This document shows, piece by piece, positions 1 through 13,566 of a DNA stretch of 64,000 bases (positions within the stretch are counted from its first letter, which is position 1; every line of letters begins with the position of its first letter). Location of the stretch: contig CM052361.1 of the NCBI GenBank assembly GCA_028551475.1, forward strand, positions 18,355,274 to 18,419,273, read 5' to 3'. Under the pieces are notes generated by a model. The model did not search any database. It saw nothing but the letters and a program-made list of their open reading frames with translations, and had not been told where the DNA came from. Origin of the DNA: Casuarina equisetifolia. Lineage: Eukaryota; Streptophyta; Magnoliopsida; Fagales; Casuarinaceae. The position numbers were made by a program, and so were the translations under genes.

Positions 1-3000
1 AGGAACACGAAATTGTTGATGCCATTTACATGGAGGTTGACTAAAAATCCCGGAGGGAGAGGTAGGTTTGCATATAGGTTGGATGAAGATGTAGCAAAGA
101 AGAAAAGTAATTGTCTTTTGGACAATCCACGAGACACCAATCAGTAGATCGGAATTTGAAATGAAAGAAAGGCATGGATCCAAAGTTTAGTGGGGACGTT
201 TTTCCAACGCTATTATGCTGGTAAACAAATTGATTGGATACAAAACATTTCAAGGGCAAAATCTCAAAGAATTGGACAACAAATCATGGACCATGAGTGC
301 AAGTCTTTTTCCATTTTCTTGGTGTACCCTCGTTATGGCTGCCTACTTTTTGGTTATGCATTTATGAACTTAGACCTCAACAGACTAACTAGTGGAAATA
401 CTTATATATCCATTTATTTAATCATCGTAAAAATATTTCATATTGCCACTGTTTTTCCTAATAATATAATCTTTGTAATTTTTTAGTAATATAGATAAGA
501 AATCGCTGCTAATTGTAAAACTGTTTTTCCTAATGATATAATCTTTGTGATTTTTTAGTAATATAGATAAGAAATCGCTGCTAATTGTAAATCTGAAGTA
601 TACTAACACAAATAAAATTTTGAGTACTTACGTTATTCGTCATTCAAATACGAGGTGTTGGAAATTTTGGAGTAAATATTTATATTTATATTTATATTTA
701 TAGCAAAATTCTTGTAAATTAATCAAAATCATCTAAACCATGAACCTAATAATTTTAGGGGACGGAGGAGAGGATTTGAGGGGATTTTATTGAGGAAGGG
801 CGAGGCTAAAACCCCAACCACTTAACAGTGTATTGGCATATTGATACACCAAGAAATTACACTTAATCGAGGCACTCATAAGACCTAAACCCTTAGGATT
901 ATCAATCCTAAGTTGCAACAAAACGCTATTGTCTTCAACCCAAAAGCCCCAAATTTTTCTTCCCACAATTAAACCAAGTCTTGTCTCGAAATACATTCGA
1001 AGGTAAGGTGTTCAGCACAAGTGTAAAATAATTAATAGAATATACAAGATGAATAACAAATAAGCTGAAATTGTAGAAGTAATCGGGATTCCAAATTTCA
1101 CTTTGAGAACTACTTTTATAAACTTTTGATATTTGTAACGCTTTGGAGATATCTTATTGTTATCGTTGAGAGAACAACTACCAAAACTGAATGAAAAGAT
1201 ACAAAAATCCCTTCATCAAAACTCTAACTCAGGGTAGGGCTTTATACCCAGTTTGTTTGCTTAAATTTAAACCCTTAGCCAAATCGCAAATTGTGCTAGT
1301 GTTTCAAATGAGTCATTAATGCATAGAAATGGCTTGTCTTGTTGTTATAAACAATGGAATCCAGAATTTACTTGCATGTCTGCATTATAGTGCCAAAAAG
1401 AAATTTAAAAAAATCACTTTCACCGCATAAGTGAGTGAAACCCAGAGTAAAATACCGTATATAGAAAATAAGCTAGATTAGATTAAAGATATTGATAGCT
1501 TAAATAAACAAGTGGGGAATATGTAGGGATCCAAGATTTGCATAAGAATTTCCACATTAATTTACAAGAATATCTAATGAGTTATTTACTTAGAGGAAGA
1601 TCAAATCTCATAGGTGATCTTTTTTTTAAAGCCATGTTCTCATACTTCAAATACTAGCATTTTTGTAGGCCAGTAGATGTTACCTATTAAACATGGTTAT
1701 TGTCATTGTCAAAATATTCAACTAATTAATAAATTATATTCAACAAATAAGAGATGATAAATCTAGGAGGCCTAGGTTCACCTATTCTCAAAAAGCCTTA
1801 AGTTCGGTCTTTTGTCAATGAAAAATTGACTCATTCACGAGATTGAATTGAAATATACAAATGAAATGATTATCTTTGACACCATTTGAAAGCTTAAGTT
1901 CACCTATTTTTGAAAGATCTTATTGAGGATATGGGTTGTCTAAATTTATAAAACATTTTTCTCTCCAATGTGGGGACTTTGTTATTCAATCACAAATATT
2001 TTCTCTTTAATATAGGGCTTTAGTGTCTAATAATAATTAATTATTAAATTATATTAGACGACATAGACAAAACCTAAAGTGCCTGCCCACATCCAAGTAA
2101 AGGAGTTGAAAATTTTGGAAAACAATATTTCGAGATAAATGGGAAATCTTACTAACAACTACGCAGCAAGATTCTAAGTCAATTTCACATACAACTAAAG
2201 TTCTTCTTGTTGTTAAACAAGATGTACGTTATTGGATTTCATAACGGGGGAGGGAGGGAGAGAGCTCCTTTTAAGGATGCAATTAATTGATATTCTTTAA
2301 ATAAAGGATAAGGATAACAAAAAAAAGCCAAAAAAATTGAACACCCTTTTTGAATGCCATCACGTATCAATGCAGTTGGTAAAAATAAAAAGGAAAAGAT
2401 CTTTATCGATGGCTTGGAGACTCAAGCATTTTGATTCAAAAGCACAACGGGAAGGTTAAATTCAACTTATACGTTAAAAATAACTTATCTAGAAGTCCCA
2501 CAGAAATCTGTTTATGAATATGCAAACCCTATATAAGTACTTCGCCTTCGTTTTGCACTTGGGAGATTTTTCTCCTCCTCTCTAATGTAAATGGAGTTCA
2601 AACTTTTATCATCGAGTGTGCTTTGAACATACTCAACTGCTAAAAGAGAAAAAGAGAGGATTAAAAAGTTGTCATTATATTAAGAAACTATAGAAGATAT
2701 TAAGTATAAGAACCTATATTTTATAAATTACTTTTCACGTTATCATATTCTCGTGTAGGATATAACATGCTTATTATCCAGAGCATAAGAAGAATATTAT
2801 CCCACAATGATGAAATTCAAGAAGAAATAGAAGATTGAATCTAAGTTTTTGACACTATTTTAAATGCTATATAAATTATAAAAAATAAACTCATATTTAA
2901 CCTATTAAGATATAGTCAACGAGCTCTATATTTCTCAATAATTTGTTTACGATGACGAGGAAATGTGCTAAAATGTAGCTAATGAGTTTATATTGTTAAA

Positions 3001-3780
3001 GAATATACAATGATTATCGTTTATGTAATAATAAATTTAACTACTTTTTTAGTTGACATTTAAGTTAAATAATGTGTCTTTTTATATAGTATTATAGTTA
3101 AATTTCCATTGATTTAAGTCTATGTACTATTCGTGTAATGCAACATTTTGATAATTTTACCATTATGATAAAAAGACATGTTAGGATGTGATGAGTTATA
3201 CATTATTAAGAAATATACAATGATTTTTATATATTTGATAATGAGTTTTATTATCTTTTTTAAGTTGATTTTCAAATTAGATAATAAATATCTTAGTATA
3301 ACTTAAATGTTAACAAATGTTAAACAGATGAATCACTTTCTTTATAAATTATTATCCTATATTATTGTTCTCCCCATATAACTTGACACATTGATTGTGC
3401 TAATATTCCTCTACGTGGAGTTGGGACACCCTTTTAGGGGGGGAAACACGGAACCCAAGAAAGGGTAGAGATGGTGGATATGGTAAGAAGCTGGTGCCCC
3501 GTACCAGCATTACTTGTTCGGTAAGTAGCGAAATTTAGAAGGTTTCCGGTGATCCCAACTAAAAGGCCTGGTTCTGTGCCTGTACGAGGTACCTCTTCAC
3601 AACCGGGAGGAGGGGGTGGGGTGGCTTTTAACAGGTGCCCTTTTTGAGTTAACGTCAGACATTGATGCCCATCTGCTCACCTGTCCTCATTTCGGGGGTG
3701 AAGATTCGCGAAAAACGATAGAATTTTCATTTCTACCGCCACGCTTTCAAAATCAAAATCCAACCCACGGTTTTCCATCA
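1..3780. other. AT-rich intergenic spacer, no supported gene
   Basis: No open frame here shows a recognisable plant protein. The sequence is AT-rich with scattered retroelement-like wording, for example a 'ccaatgtgggg' stretch near 1966-1976 that resembles the border words of some plant LTR elements; no gag or pol coding was seen. It also holds a 72-bp tandem duplication (449-592), a TATATT-type microsatellite near 674-702, and a diverged pair of roughly 150-bp blocks near 2975-3115 and 3185-3330. From about 3420 the base composition becomes markedly more GC-rich, leading into the promoter of the next gene. Confidence 0.6.
449..592. repeat. 72-bp tandem duplication
   Basis: Two adjacent 72-base units (449-520 and 521-592), each starting ctgtttttccta and ending near ctaattgtaa. 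They differ at only a few positions, so the duplication looks young. It is non-coding as far as can be seen. Confidence 0.85.
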
Positions 3781-3792
3781 AACCCACTTTAC

Positions 3793-3800
3793 TTATATAC
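3793..3800 (+). promoter_or_regulatory. Candidate TATA box of the JmjC gene
   Basis: A ttatatac word lies about 125 bases before the ATG at 3926 and just before a CT-rich leader. This is the usual spacing for a plant TATA box with a leader of roughly 100 bases. No transcript data support the start site. Confidence 0.4.
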
Positions 3801-3828
3801 AGCAGCACTCTTTGGTTCTCTCTAAGCC

Positions 3829-3833
3829 AGCTA

Positions 3834-3882
<49 letters not shown>

Positions 3883-3890
3883 CGCTTTCT
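3829..3890 (+). repeat. (CT)n tract in the 5' leader of the JmjC gene
   Basis: A run of CT dinucleotides (about 3839-3876), flanked by ctatctat and ctttctttcgctttct, lies between the candidate TATA box and the ATG at 3926. Such pyrimidine stretches are common in plant leaders and core promoters (Y patch). Read in either strand it opens long low-complexity frames that should not be taken for genes. Confidence 0.85.
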
Positions 3891-3925
3891 CTGTGTGCAA
3901 GTCTGTTTCATTACTGTGGATCGAG

Positions 3926-6900
3926 ATGGTGCGTGCGAGAAAGAGGTCAAGAAGGGAGGACCTGCGGCAGGAAGAATGTGGTGCGGAAGTCGTTGATATT
4001 GGGGAGAAGGAGGTGAAGCGTGCTCCAAGTATGGAAAGAGATGAGGATGGGAATGAAGAGAAGGCTCCGGTGAAGAGCAAGCGTGGGAGGAAGAAGCGGA
4101 ATTTTTCTGTCCTGAAGCGTGGAGGGGCTGAGAAAGATGGTGGATTCCAGAAGGAGGGAGTTATTGGTGATTCAGGAAGACAAGTGGTTCGGAAGAAGCC
4201 AATGGATAAGTGTGGCACAGGTAGGGGGGCGAAGAATGGTGCCAAAGGTGAGGTTATGGTAAACGAGAGGGATTGCAATGGTACAAAGGGAAGGCTCTCT
4301 TCTGCAAAGAGCACTGGCACTCGGGGAGGTTATTTGTTGAGGGTTAAAAAGCTTCCAGACCAACAGACTGTGAAGATAAATAAGCATGATCCTAAAGTAC
4401 AATCCTTTTCCCTTCTTTTTTCTTTTATGTGTCGTTTTCTCGATTTGTTTGGCTGACTTTTAATTCCGCAGTGGATTGAAGAGGTATCATTGATGTGCCA
4501 CCAATGTCAGAGGAATGATAAAGGCAGGGTTGTTCGGTGCACACGTTGTAAAAGGAAACGATATTGTGTCCCTTGCTTGAACAGATGGTAAAAGAGTCTT
4601 TCAGTTCTTTATTGTTTCCGTTGTTTGTTTGTTTCTTTCTGTTTTATTCAGCAATTTTTGTTTGATACGTGTCTGTTAAATTAATTCTTTCTTTCGGATG
4701 CTCATACGTATTTTTTAGGTGTTGTTATGGAAGTCATTTGGTATGAAAGGAGTTAATTTTTGGTATCCTCGCTATTCTGAATTGAAGTTGTCTTTGTTTA
4801 TGACTGTAGAAATTGTTGTACTTATCTTGAACTGAATCCTACTATCATAAATTTCATATTTTCATGCAATGGTTAAGATTCAAAAGATGGATTTCAGATA
4901 ATTGACAGTATCCTGATTTGCTGAATAGCATCACGGGTGCCTCATAATAAACAAAATTATCCATGGATGCTATTCGATCCTCCATGCTTTTATTAGGTAT
5001 CAGTCAGAAACTTGTACCATTGGCTTTTATGGATTAGTACTGCACCTCTGAGGCTTTAGAATATGAGTTAAGGATGTCACAGAATACATTAAAATAGTTT
5101 GTATCAAAGCGTGAGCTTCTGCTTGTTTTGTTCCTGTTTTTGGCTATTAAGATTACTGCTTGTGTTGGGTACATAGGTATCCTAATACAGCGGAGGAAGC
5201 GGTTGCTGAGGCATGTCCATTTTGCCGTGGAAATTGCAATTGCAAAGCATGCTTGCGGTTGGATGTGCCTATTAAAGTCAGTTTCTTCTTTTTCTAGCAT
5301 CACATGAATCAGTAGTCTTTTCCTTTGATGTCTTTTTCCGTTATATTTGTTTTTAATGTACATGAAGCTTGACAAATTCTTTATCCTTTCCTGCAGAATT
5401 TGAAGAATTTGAAATTGATTTTGAGTGAAGATGAGCAGTTTGAGCACTATAAGTATGTGCTTCAAAAACTTCTTCCATTTTTGAAACGACTTAATGAAGA
5501 ACAAATGGTTGAGAAGAAAATTGAAGCAAAAAGACAAGGTATTTTCTTCCACTCTTTGTCAAGTACACCCAGAAACCCATCTGTTGTGAAACTCGTTATT
5601 CTTTGGAAAATGACAACATAATTTTTTGAATTTGTTTGATTGGAAGGTACCACATAAATGCAACAGTGTTACTTTTACTGTCTGAAGAGAAGTATTTTGG
5701 CTTGTAATGATTGCTGAATGTTATAACCTGCACCTTCCTTCCTTGATTTGGCTCAATCCTAATTCTAATGAGTCCTTGAGATTTATTCTTAGTAGTCTTA
5801 AGTTCTAACATATAGCTTGGATGTATCTTTTGACTTGGCCATGGAATGTCCATTTAGGGGTATCAATACCAAAGTTAAAGATAAAAGAAGCAGATTGCAA
5901 TAATGATGAGCGTATATACTGGTAAGTTGCTTTACATAATTGCTTTCCACTCTTGAATGTTTGATAGTTGTGAAGGTTTTAATGCTTTGTCTTGCTTTTG
6001 CAGTGACAACTGCAAAACTTCTATTTTTGATTTTCACAGAAGCTGTCCGCAATGTTCATTTGATCTCTGCCTTATCTGTTGCCGTGAGATTCGTGATGAA
6101 AATCTGCAGGGTGCTGAGGAGGAAGTGATTATCCAGTATGTTGACCAGGGTTTTGACTATTTGCACGGTGGAGAGGCAAAAGAAGTAAAATCACCCTGTG
6201 AGACTGGCCCCATGGATCATACAAAATCGAAATCTGTTTGGAAAGCCAAAAAAGATGGTAGCATTCCCTGTCCCCAAAAAGATAGGGGTGGTTGCGGTCA
6301 TGATACTCTTGAATTGAGATGCATGTTCCCAGAAAATCTGGTGGCAGAGTTAGTTCAAAAAGCAGAAAAAATGGCTAGAACTTACAAAGTTGTTGATGTG
6401 CCGACAACTCCTGTACAGCAATGTCCGTGTTTCAATTCTAAAGGTGAAGTTGACTTTCACAATGATAAGTTGCGGAAAGCTGCTTCTCGAGAAGATTCTG
6501 ATGACAATTATTTGTATTGCCTGTGGGCCCAAGATATACAAGATGGGGATTTGAAGCATTTCCAGTGGCATTGGAGCAGAGCTGAGCCTGTCATTGTTAG
6601 CAATGTGCTTAATTCTGCATCTGGTTTAAGCTGGGAACCTCTGGTTATGTGGCGTGCAGTTCGTCAACTGAAACATACCAAGCATAAAAGGGAGCTGGAA
6701 GTTAAGGCTATTGATTGTTTGGATTGGTGCGAGGTTAGTTGATTAATAACTGCTTAGTAACTAAATGGCTTGATAACCAAAGCACTGCTTGCTTACATAA
6801 GAACAGTGGTAACAACATATTTGCTTGTACCCCAGCCTTGATACTGACCAATGTTAAGAACAGTACATCAGTCTTCTGCCTCATTTGCATGTTTATCTTC

Positions 6901-9900
6901 CCTTGTCTATCTTGCTTACTCTGGTTACCCATCCCAATCAACCAAAAAATAGAGCCATGAATGTGTGGGAGCTGCTCATGTTGTTGTTTTGTCCTGATGC
7001 TTAATATGATGCATCTCCGGGCGTGTCATTGTGCCAGGACCCAAGAATTTAGAGAGTATGGAAGTTGTGTGTTTTCTATGATGTCCTTGGATCTTAAGAA
7101 GCAGTAATTGCTCCCTATCTTTCTTCCAAAATGTAGTATGATATATTTGTGTCATGTTGATAGTTTATTCTAGGAATGGACAGGAAGTTATTAAATTCAA
7201 TGCTGGAAGCAATTTGTGGAACATTCCAAAGAAAATGACTTATGATTAAGGAGTAGTTAGAGGGATAACAACCTCTTTGACTTGAATATCTGATGTTGAA
7301 AAGCATTAGTGTTTGACTTTATTTATATTAATAAGGAGAGATTTTTCAGGCACAATTAATTGTAAAAGATATTTTGTTAATTCAAGAATAAGTTCTAGAG
7401 AATTCGAGTTATTTCTCATTAAATGCTTCATGAGTTGAAAGATTAAAATCATGATAAAATTTCCCCCCTGTTTTAGGGTTTTTTGGTTTCTTTATTTAAC
7501 TTGTCTACTGAAGCTTAATGTGATACCAGTGTACCGTCAACAATTTGTATTGTAACCCTAACCCTAACCCTAATCATGAATGGCAGTTCAATGTCAATAT
7601 CCATGAGTTCTTCACTGGGTACACAGATGGTCGGCTTGATCGTTTTTCATGGCCTCAGATAGTGAAACTAAAAGATTGGCCTCCATCTACTTTATTTGAG
7701 GAACGGTTGCCACGTCATGGTGCTGAGTTTATCTGTTGCTTACCCTTCAAGGAATATACACATCCACGGGAGGGCCTTTTAAACATTGCTATTAACTTGC
7801 CTGAGAAATCTCTAAAGCCAGACATGGGTCCAAAGACTTATATTGCTTATGGAGTTGCACAAGAGCTTGGTCGTGGAGATTCTGTCACTAAGCTTCACTG
7901 TGACATGTCTGATGCTGTATGTCCCTTGTTGAAACTAATATTATTCACCATGTTTTAATTCTCTGCGGAAAACATCTCTTTGGCTGGCTGCATGGAACTG
8001 TCTTTTTTTGTTCGCGTATGGTAAGGGAAATATATTAAAGGGCCAGATAAGTTATGCCAAGGTTTGCATTTGGTGAACAATTGATATATGCATCCAACTG
8101 CTGTCAATAACTAACAATTTATGGGTTTGATTCTGTGCTTTAATTGACTGAATTTTATGTTGTAATTGATCTTCTGAATCTTTTTGTGTTATATAAATTT
8201 CAATGAGTTAAGCAAAGGTGTTTGCATTTGCCAATCTGGTGTTGGATGTTAATTCTTTTGGAGAACTGCATCTAAAGCTTGGTTCAAGGGGCATCTACAT
8301 GCAGGCTATCCTACACCTAGTCGTTTCTTAGTTGTTTTTGGTCATACTTGATTTGGATATAATTGCTGGGTTTGATGCTTTGATTCATGTGTCCCATTTA
8401 TCAAGATAGACAATTTCAAGGGGCAAGGACAGTCTACTTCCGTTAAAATTTAAGCTTAATGTTCTTCTAAAGCAGGTGCAGTATTCAGGTTTTGGGTTTG
8501 TCTGCTTAGAGGCCTCTTATTCTGCCCTTATGTTTTTGAGAGGAACACAATTTTAGTTAGAAATGAGGGGATATAGGTGATTATTTTGCTTTACACTCAC
8601 AATAGACAAATATGGAAGCAATAGAGTGTCCAAAAGAGATTACATGATGTCATCATGAGCAATATCTGGATCATAGTTGTTGATTAGATGTTTGTCCTTC
8701 TGATTTTTTCTTGCATTTAAGTTTGTTTTCTTGCTGACTGCTTCAATATTTTTGGCCTTTTCTTCTTCTTGCTGTGTGGAACGGGTGGCTTGATACTTAA
8801 ATATTTAAAGTGAATGCTTGGTGCAATCATGGACCAAGAAACTGTAAATGGACAAAAACTTTACCGGAAGTAGAAGAAGATTTAGTTGTAGGTTATCAAA
8901 CTGAATAACGGGCATCAAATTTGATTGATGTTTTGTTGCTTCCTTTTTATAGCGATTAGTTTCTTCATCAATTTTTTGGATGGTTCTTACCCCCCTCGTA
9001 GAGTCTGGGTATCAAAGACACCTCCTAAAGCAAGAGGCTTGCTGGCTCGAAGAAAAGTGCTTCTACCTAACATGATTTTTGGAATACCCTAAACTGTCAT
9101 AATTTTATTTATCATGCCATTCATAACTGAAGAATGGAGTGCCATTCTAGTTAGAATTAACAAAAGGGACTGAGAGACTATCTTATTTGCATAATCATTT
9201 TTTATTGAATGACTAATATGAGATCAACTTTTTATACATATTAGATTGAGCACACTTCAATAATGTGGCATAGCAATACACAAATAGTAGATGTTATAGC
9301 ATCAACGAAGGTCTCTACTATATTATCACTTTTACTCCTGGGTTTGTTTTTTTGATGGATGTATTTGCGTCCATTGTTACAGATATGAGGGGTTTAAGAA
9401 AAGGTCTTGATTAACTTTTATGTGTTTGATGTTCTAATTTTCTTTATATTTATTTCATCCTTTCAGATAAATGTTCTAACACATACTGCTGAAGTGACCC
9501 TTAACTCTGACACACTTAAACGTATAGAGGAGATGAGGAAGAAGCACCTTGAGCAAGACCAAAAAGAAATAGTTGAGGATTTTCAGGCTCTGGATAACAG
9601 TCTCAAGAATAACACTTCTTCTAGTGGGTCTTCTACTTTAACTTATCATGCTAGCGAATTTAGTGCTGGACTTGGAGATCAAAAAAGAAGTGTACCTGTT
9701 CAAGAACTGGATGATCCTATTGTTGGAGTTGAGGCTGATTCAATGATGAGTGGTAGACACTTTTCTAGGGGATCAGAGCTGGAAAATACTAGAGGGCCAA
9801 AAGAGGACCTAGTTAACAACAATGGTAGTGCTCCAATTTCTGGAAACAAGTCGGATGCTTTAGAAGCTTCTGAAGGTGGTGCTGTATGGGACATCTTCCG

Positions 9901-12900
9901 AAGACAAGATGTTCCTAAGCTGCAGCAATATCTTACAAAGCACTTTAGAGAGTTCAGGCACATCCATTGTTGTCCATTGCAGCAGGTAATTTGGCCTGTC
10001 ACTATTCAGTATGTGATCGCCATAAATTTTGCTTTTGTTTTGCACAAAACCGTAATCACTATATGTTTTGTTTATATTGTTCATCATGATGTTGCTTGGG
10101 AGTGCTATTGGAGGTGGGCCTATGTTGTTTATTGCGATGATTTAATTTATATGGAAAATTCCTCCAAATGGTTCCCTTTTCTTCAAATGTGTATATAAGC
10201 TAGGTTTGTAAAAAGAAAAAAAGGGGAAAAAAAAGAAGAAAGAAAAGAGAAAGAAAGTGATCTGAATATTTTAAAATTGCTACCCACTTGTTATATCTAG
10301 GAGAATTGTGGGAAATCTAAGTTAGGTTTTACAAATTGGGATATAGGCCTGACAGTCTTTGCACAAGTTAGACCTGGTAAGGTTAATAAATAAGCCAGAA
10401 ATGGAAATAGAGCATGTCTTACTGTTGAGTGTTTACTTGCATTAATAGTGCTGGTGTTTCTTGCCTGTATTATTGACTCGATGTACCTTTTCATCTTCCA
10501 CAAGTCAAACCTACACACACAGCACGTTCCTATTTGATGCTTGAGATGCATGTCTGTTAAATAATTTATTATATCTTTTGGTTCTGTAGGTGGTCCACCC
10601 TATACATGATCAAACCTTTTATCTGACCGAAGAGCACAAAAAAAAGCTTAAAGTGGAGTATGGTGAGTTTGTTATATATGTATGGAGCTAGCTGGATGGA
10701 GTGGTTCAATGCTTTTCATCACTAATTTCTTGTAAAATCTTCTTGGTAATTGTTTTAATGCTTCTATGCTATCATATAGGAATTGAACCGTGGACATTTG
10801 TCCAGAATCTTGGAGATGCTGTCTTCATTCCTGCTGGCTGCCCTCATCAAGTAAGAAACTTAAAGGTAAAGTAAACTTCTCTTTGTGGCTCTATTTGGTT
10901 TATTTGTTTTTATTTCACTTCATGTTTTTGTCTGAAAAATTTGATGCATTTAATGTAACATAAAAGTGTACCTATGGAGAAGCAGAGAAATAATGTAGAA
11001 ATTCGAAAATCACAAAGAAGTGTAAATAATCAGATCATAAAATATGTGCATACTTCAGTTGAAGGGGTTGATTCATGACACTACTGCTTGGCTGGGGGTG
11101 AGCATTGACCTCTGGGGGTAGTTCTCCGCTGGAGTCTTATGCCTAAGCCAACAGGTCAGTTGGTGGAATCCGGCTATAGAAACTTATAAGATAAACCTAA
11201 AAAAAGGAGCCAAACAGAATTGCTTGCTGTTGCAACTAGCTAGTTGAATTGGGTTTTCAGTTTTTACTTTCTTCACTTAAGGAGCATGATGGGGAGTTGA
11301 CAGAGGACAGTTTCTCTGGTGTTTAGATTAGGTATGCCTAGATCATCACTAGAGCCACTCAGACCCTATGTCTGATTTCTTTGATATCCGTGTTTGCTTG
11401 ATGGTCGATTCTGTGTTGTTAAAGTATTTTAGGTTAATAATGTAGACGAGAAGAGAAGGGAGCTGATCTCACTTGTATAGAAGTATTTCAGGTTTCAATA
11501 GGAAAACATGGAGCTTTATGCTGAGAATGTCAATGATAGATAGATTTACACTACCACTCAGACTGACACTCTCAGTCCCTGTTTTGAGGACAAGGTGGTG
11601 GCTTGGGCTAGGGTTGATGGAAAAGAGAAAGAAGGTTGTTACAGTAGACTGGTTGGAGAGATGTTTGACAGAAATTGGCACCTAGTACTGCATTCATAAC
11701 TGACATCTGCCTGTTGATCATAATAACTTGATGTCAATCAACCACTTTCTAACTTTTCTCTCTAGTTCCTTCTAGTGTGGGTCTGTTGCGTTTAATGTGG
11801 GAAGCAGGAAGCATGCTTTCTAAAATTAGAACTTTGTAATTCTTACCAAGATTTTCATAAAATCACTTAGACTTTACTACATTTAATGTTTATCTCTTTC
11901 CAGACCGCAAATAAGCTGTTATTCATGAGCTCTCCTGAAGAAACTAAAATAATTTCAGACAATGAAAATACACATGAAAACCAAAGAAAAAATAAATACA
12001 ATGTAGTTGGTATTACTTGTTTACTCTGCGTTATACCGCTCTTTATTTCTGGGATGCTATAGGATGTAATTACAACAGTGCACATATGGTAGCACCAACC
12101 TAAACGGATGGTTTTGTGGAAATTTACGTTCTTGTTCCAGTTGTCTTGCATGAGGTTATGAAGTTGATATCTGTTGATAGTTTTTCTTTCATACGCATAA
12201 ATATATGTTCATGGATTTGATTTTCTTCTTTTCTGTTCAGTCATGCATAAAGGTTGCACTTGACTTTGTCTCGCCTGAAAATGTTGGAGAGTGCATCCGT
12301 TTGACCGATGAATTCCGTACACTTCCCCAAAATCATAGGGCTAAGGAGGACAAGTTGGAGGTGTGTAATTGCAAGTATTTTTGTGACATTATCTAAAAGA
12401 GTTTTTATGTGATAGTCATGTTTCGGGACTAATGCTGTGACTATCCTGCAGCGGTATTCTTGTAATTCTTATGTGTCATGCTTTAGATCTTTCCGTACCT
12501 TTAGTTCACTGGTTGCTGGTGAAATGTGCGTACTTTTTAAAATTCTACCTTCATGATGCATATTTTGTGTATATACACGCATATATGTTGCAAATTTACA
12601 TTGTAGAGGCCTAGTTATTCCTCTGCAATCCACGAATCCATATTTGTCTATACTGCGTGTTATTTGGAAATCTAGTTTCTGCTTCACTCCACTTCCATTT
12701 CTTTACATGCAAATATCTTGTGTCCTCAATGCGTGGCACCTCTCCTATGCTGTGTGGTGTGCATTAGTACTTCATAATTATGGTAAAGTAGCATCATTCT
12801 GTTAGCATGTATCCTCAATGGTGTGCATTAATATTTCTTTAATGCAGATGCATGCTCATTGTAGTGGGACTGCACTGCCTGAAAATAATAAATGATATAA

Positions 12901-13566
12901 ATTTTTGATATGTGTATTATAATGTTGTAATGAAAAATAGTTTCGGTAATGAAAAATAGTTTCCTTTTGAAATAAAGTACAAATTGTGGTCAAGGTCTTA
13001 GATTGCTTCTCTGCTTGTCAGGTGAAGAAAATGACTATTCATGCTATGAGCCAGGTTGTCAAAAGTTTGGAGCAGAAAGCAAGGTTAGTCACTATCGAAT
13101 CTGAAAGGCCTTGTTTGTTTGTGGATCTGACAGTCTTTAAGCTTCAACCTGACTATTGATATCATCACTACATCTGGCCAAAAATGCTCCCATTAATGTG
13201 ATCAAACATTACACTGTTAATCAATTTAGGTCTATATATTTGTTTTAATTCCTTAATATATTAATGCCTTCGTAATACCTTAGTTATTTAACCTGATCAT
13301 TTTTTATTGCTTATTACTATCATAAATATTCTAAGTACACAAAAGGGGTCACTCATGCACTCCAAAGTGATACTGAAGATGGAGTAACAATTATATATAG
13401 GGATCATTCTCATTAATGAATTTTGTCAAAGGCGGAAAAACATTTACAAAGGCCTTGTGTGCAGTTAATATATAAGCGCACATGCTTATGCTTTTTTCTC
13501 TCCCCTTTGTTGCTTTAATACTAGCTGCTTACTTTTTCTTGGTTGGTGCACAAATTTTGCAGATGA
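3926..13566 (+). CDS. JmjC-domain histone H3K9 demethylase, KDM3/JMJ25 (IBM1-like) class
   Basis: Thirteen coding exons joined at GT-AG sites: 3926-4396, 4472-4587, 5177-5276, 5397-5538, 5858-5921, 6004-6733, 7587-7916, 9467-9985, 10590-10662, 10780-10865, 12241-12360, 13022-13083 and 13563-13566, giving about 938 aa in one frame. The N-terminus is basic with an AT-hook-like KRGRKKR. Zinc-binding cysteines follow at C166/C169/C180/C183/C189/C192, C209-C221 and C298-C324, the RING-like/C4 layout of plant KDM3 proteins. The JmjC domain carries the Fe(II) ligands H645, D647 (LHCDMSD) and H871 (CPHQVRNL); a low-complexity insert of over 100 residues (exon 8) splits it, as in the family. Family role: nuclear removal of H3K9me1/2, protecting genes from silencing. 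The largest intron (7917-9466) is 1.55 kb. The last exon is tiny and the least certain part. Which Arabidopsis JMJ gene is the ortholog cannot be settled here. Confidence 0.93.
7553..7574 (+). repeat. Interstitial TTAGGG-type telomere-like repeat
   Basis: Three TAACCC hexamers plus TAAT lie in the JmjC intron 6734-7586, only 13 bases before the next exon. The hexamer corresponds to TTAGGG, not the usual plant TTTAGGG heptamer. Confidence 0.8.

Noticed and set aside
787-996. 69-residue minus frame considered as a retroelement fragment
   Set aside because: No motif that ties it to gag, pol or any plant gene.
3835-4320. 161-residue open frame on the minus strand
   Set aside because: It is the antisense shadow of JmjC exon 1 plus the CT tract (ER repeats); the plus-strand exon has conserved continuation and this has none.
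5034-5552. 172-residue minus-strand frame
   Set aside because: It spans two JmjC exons and their introns in antisense; no domain.
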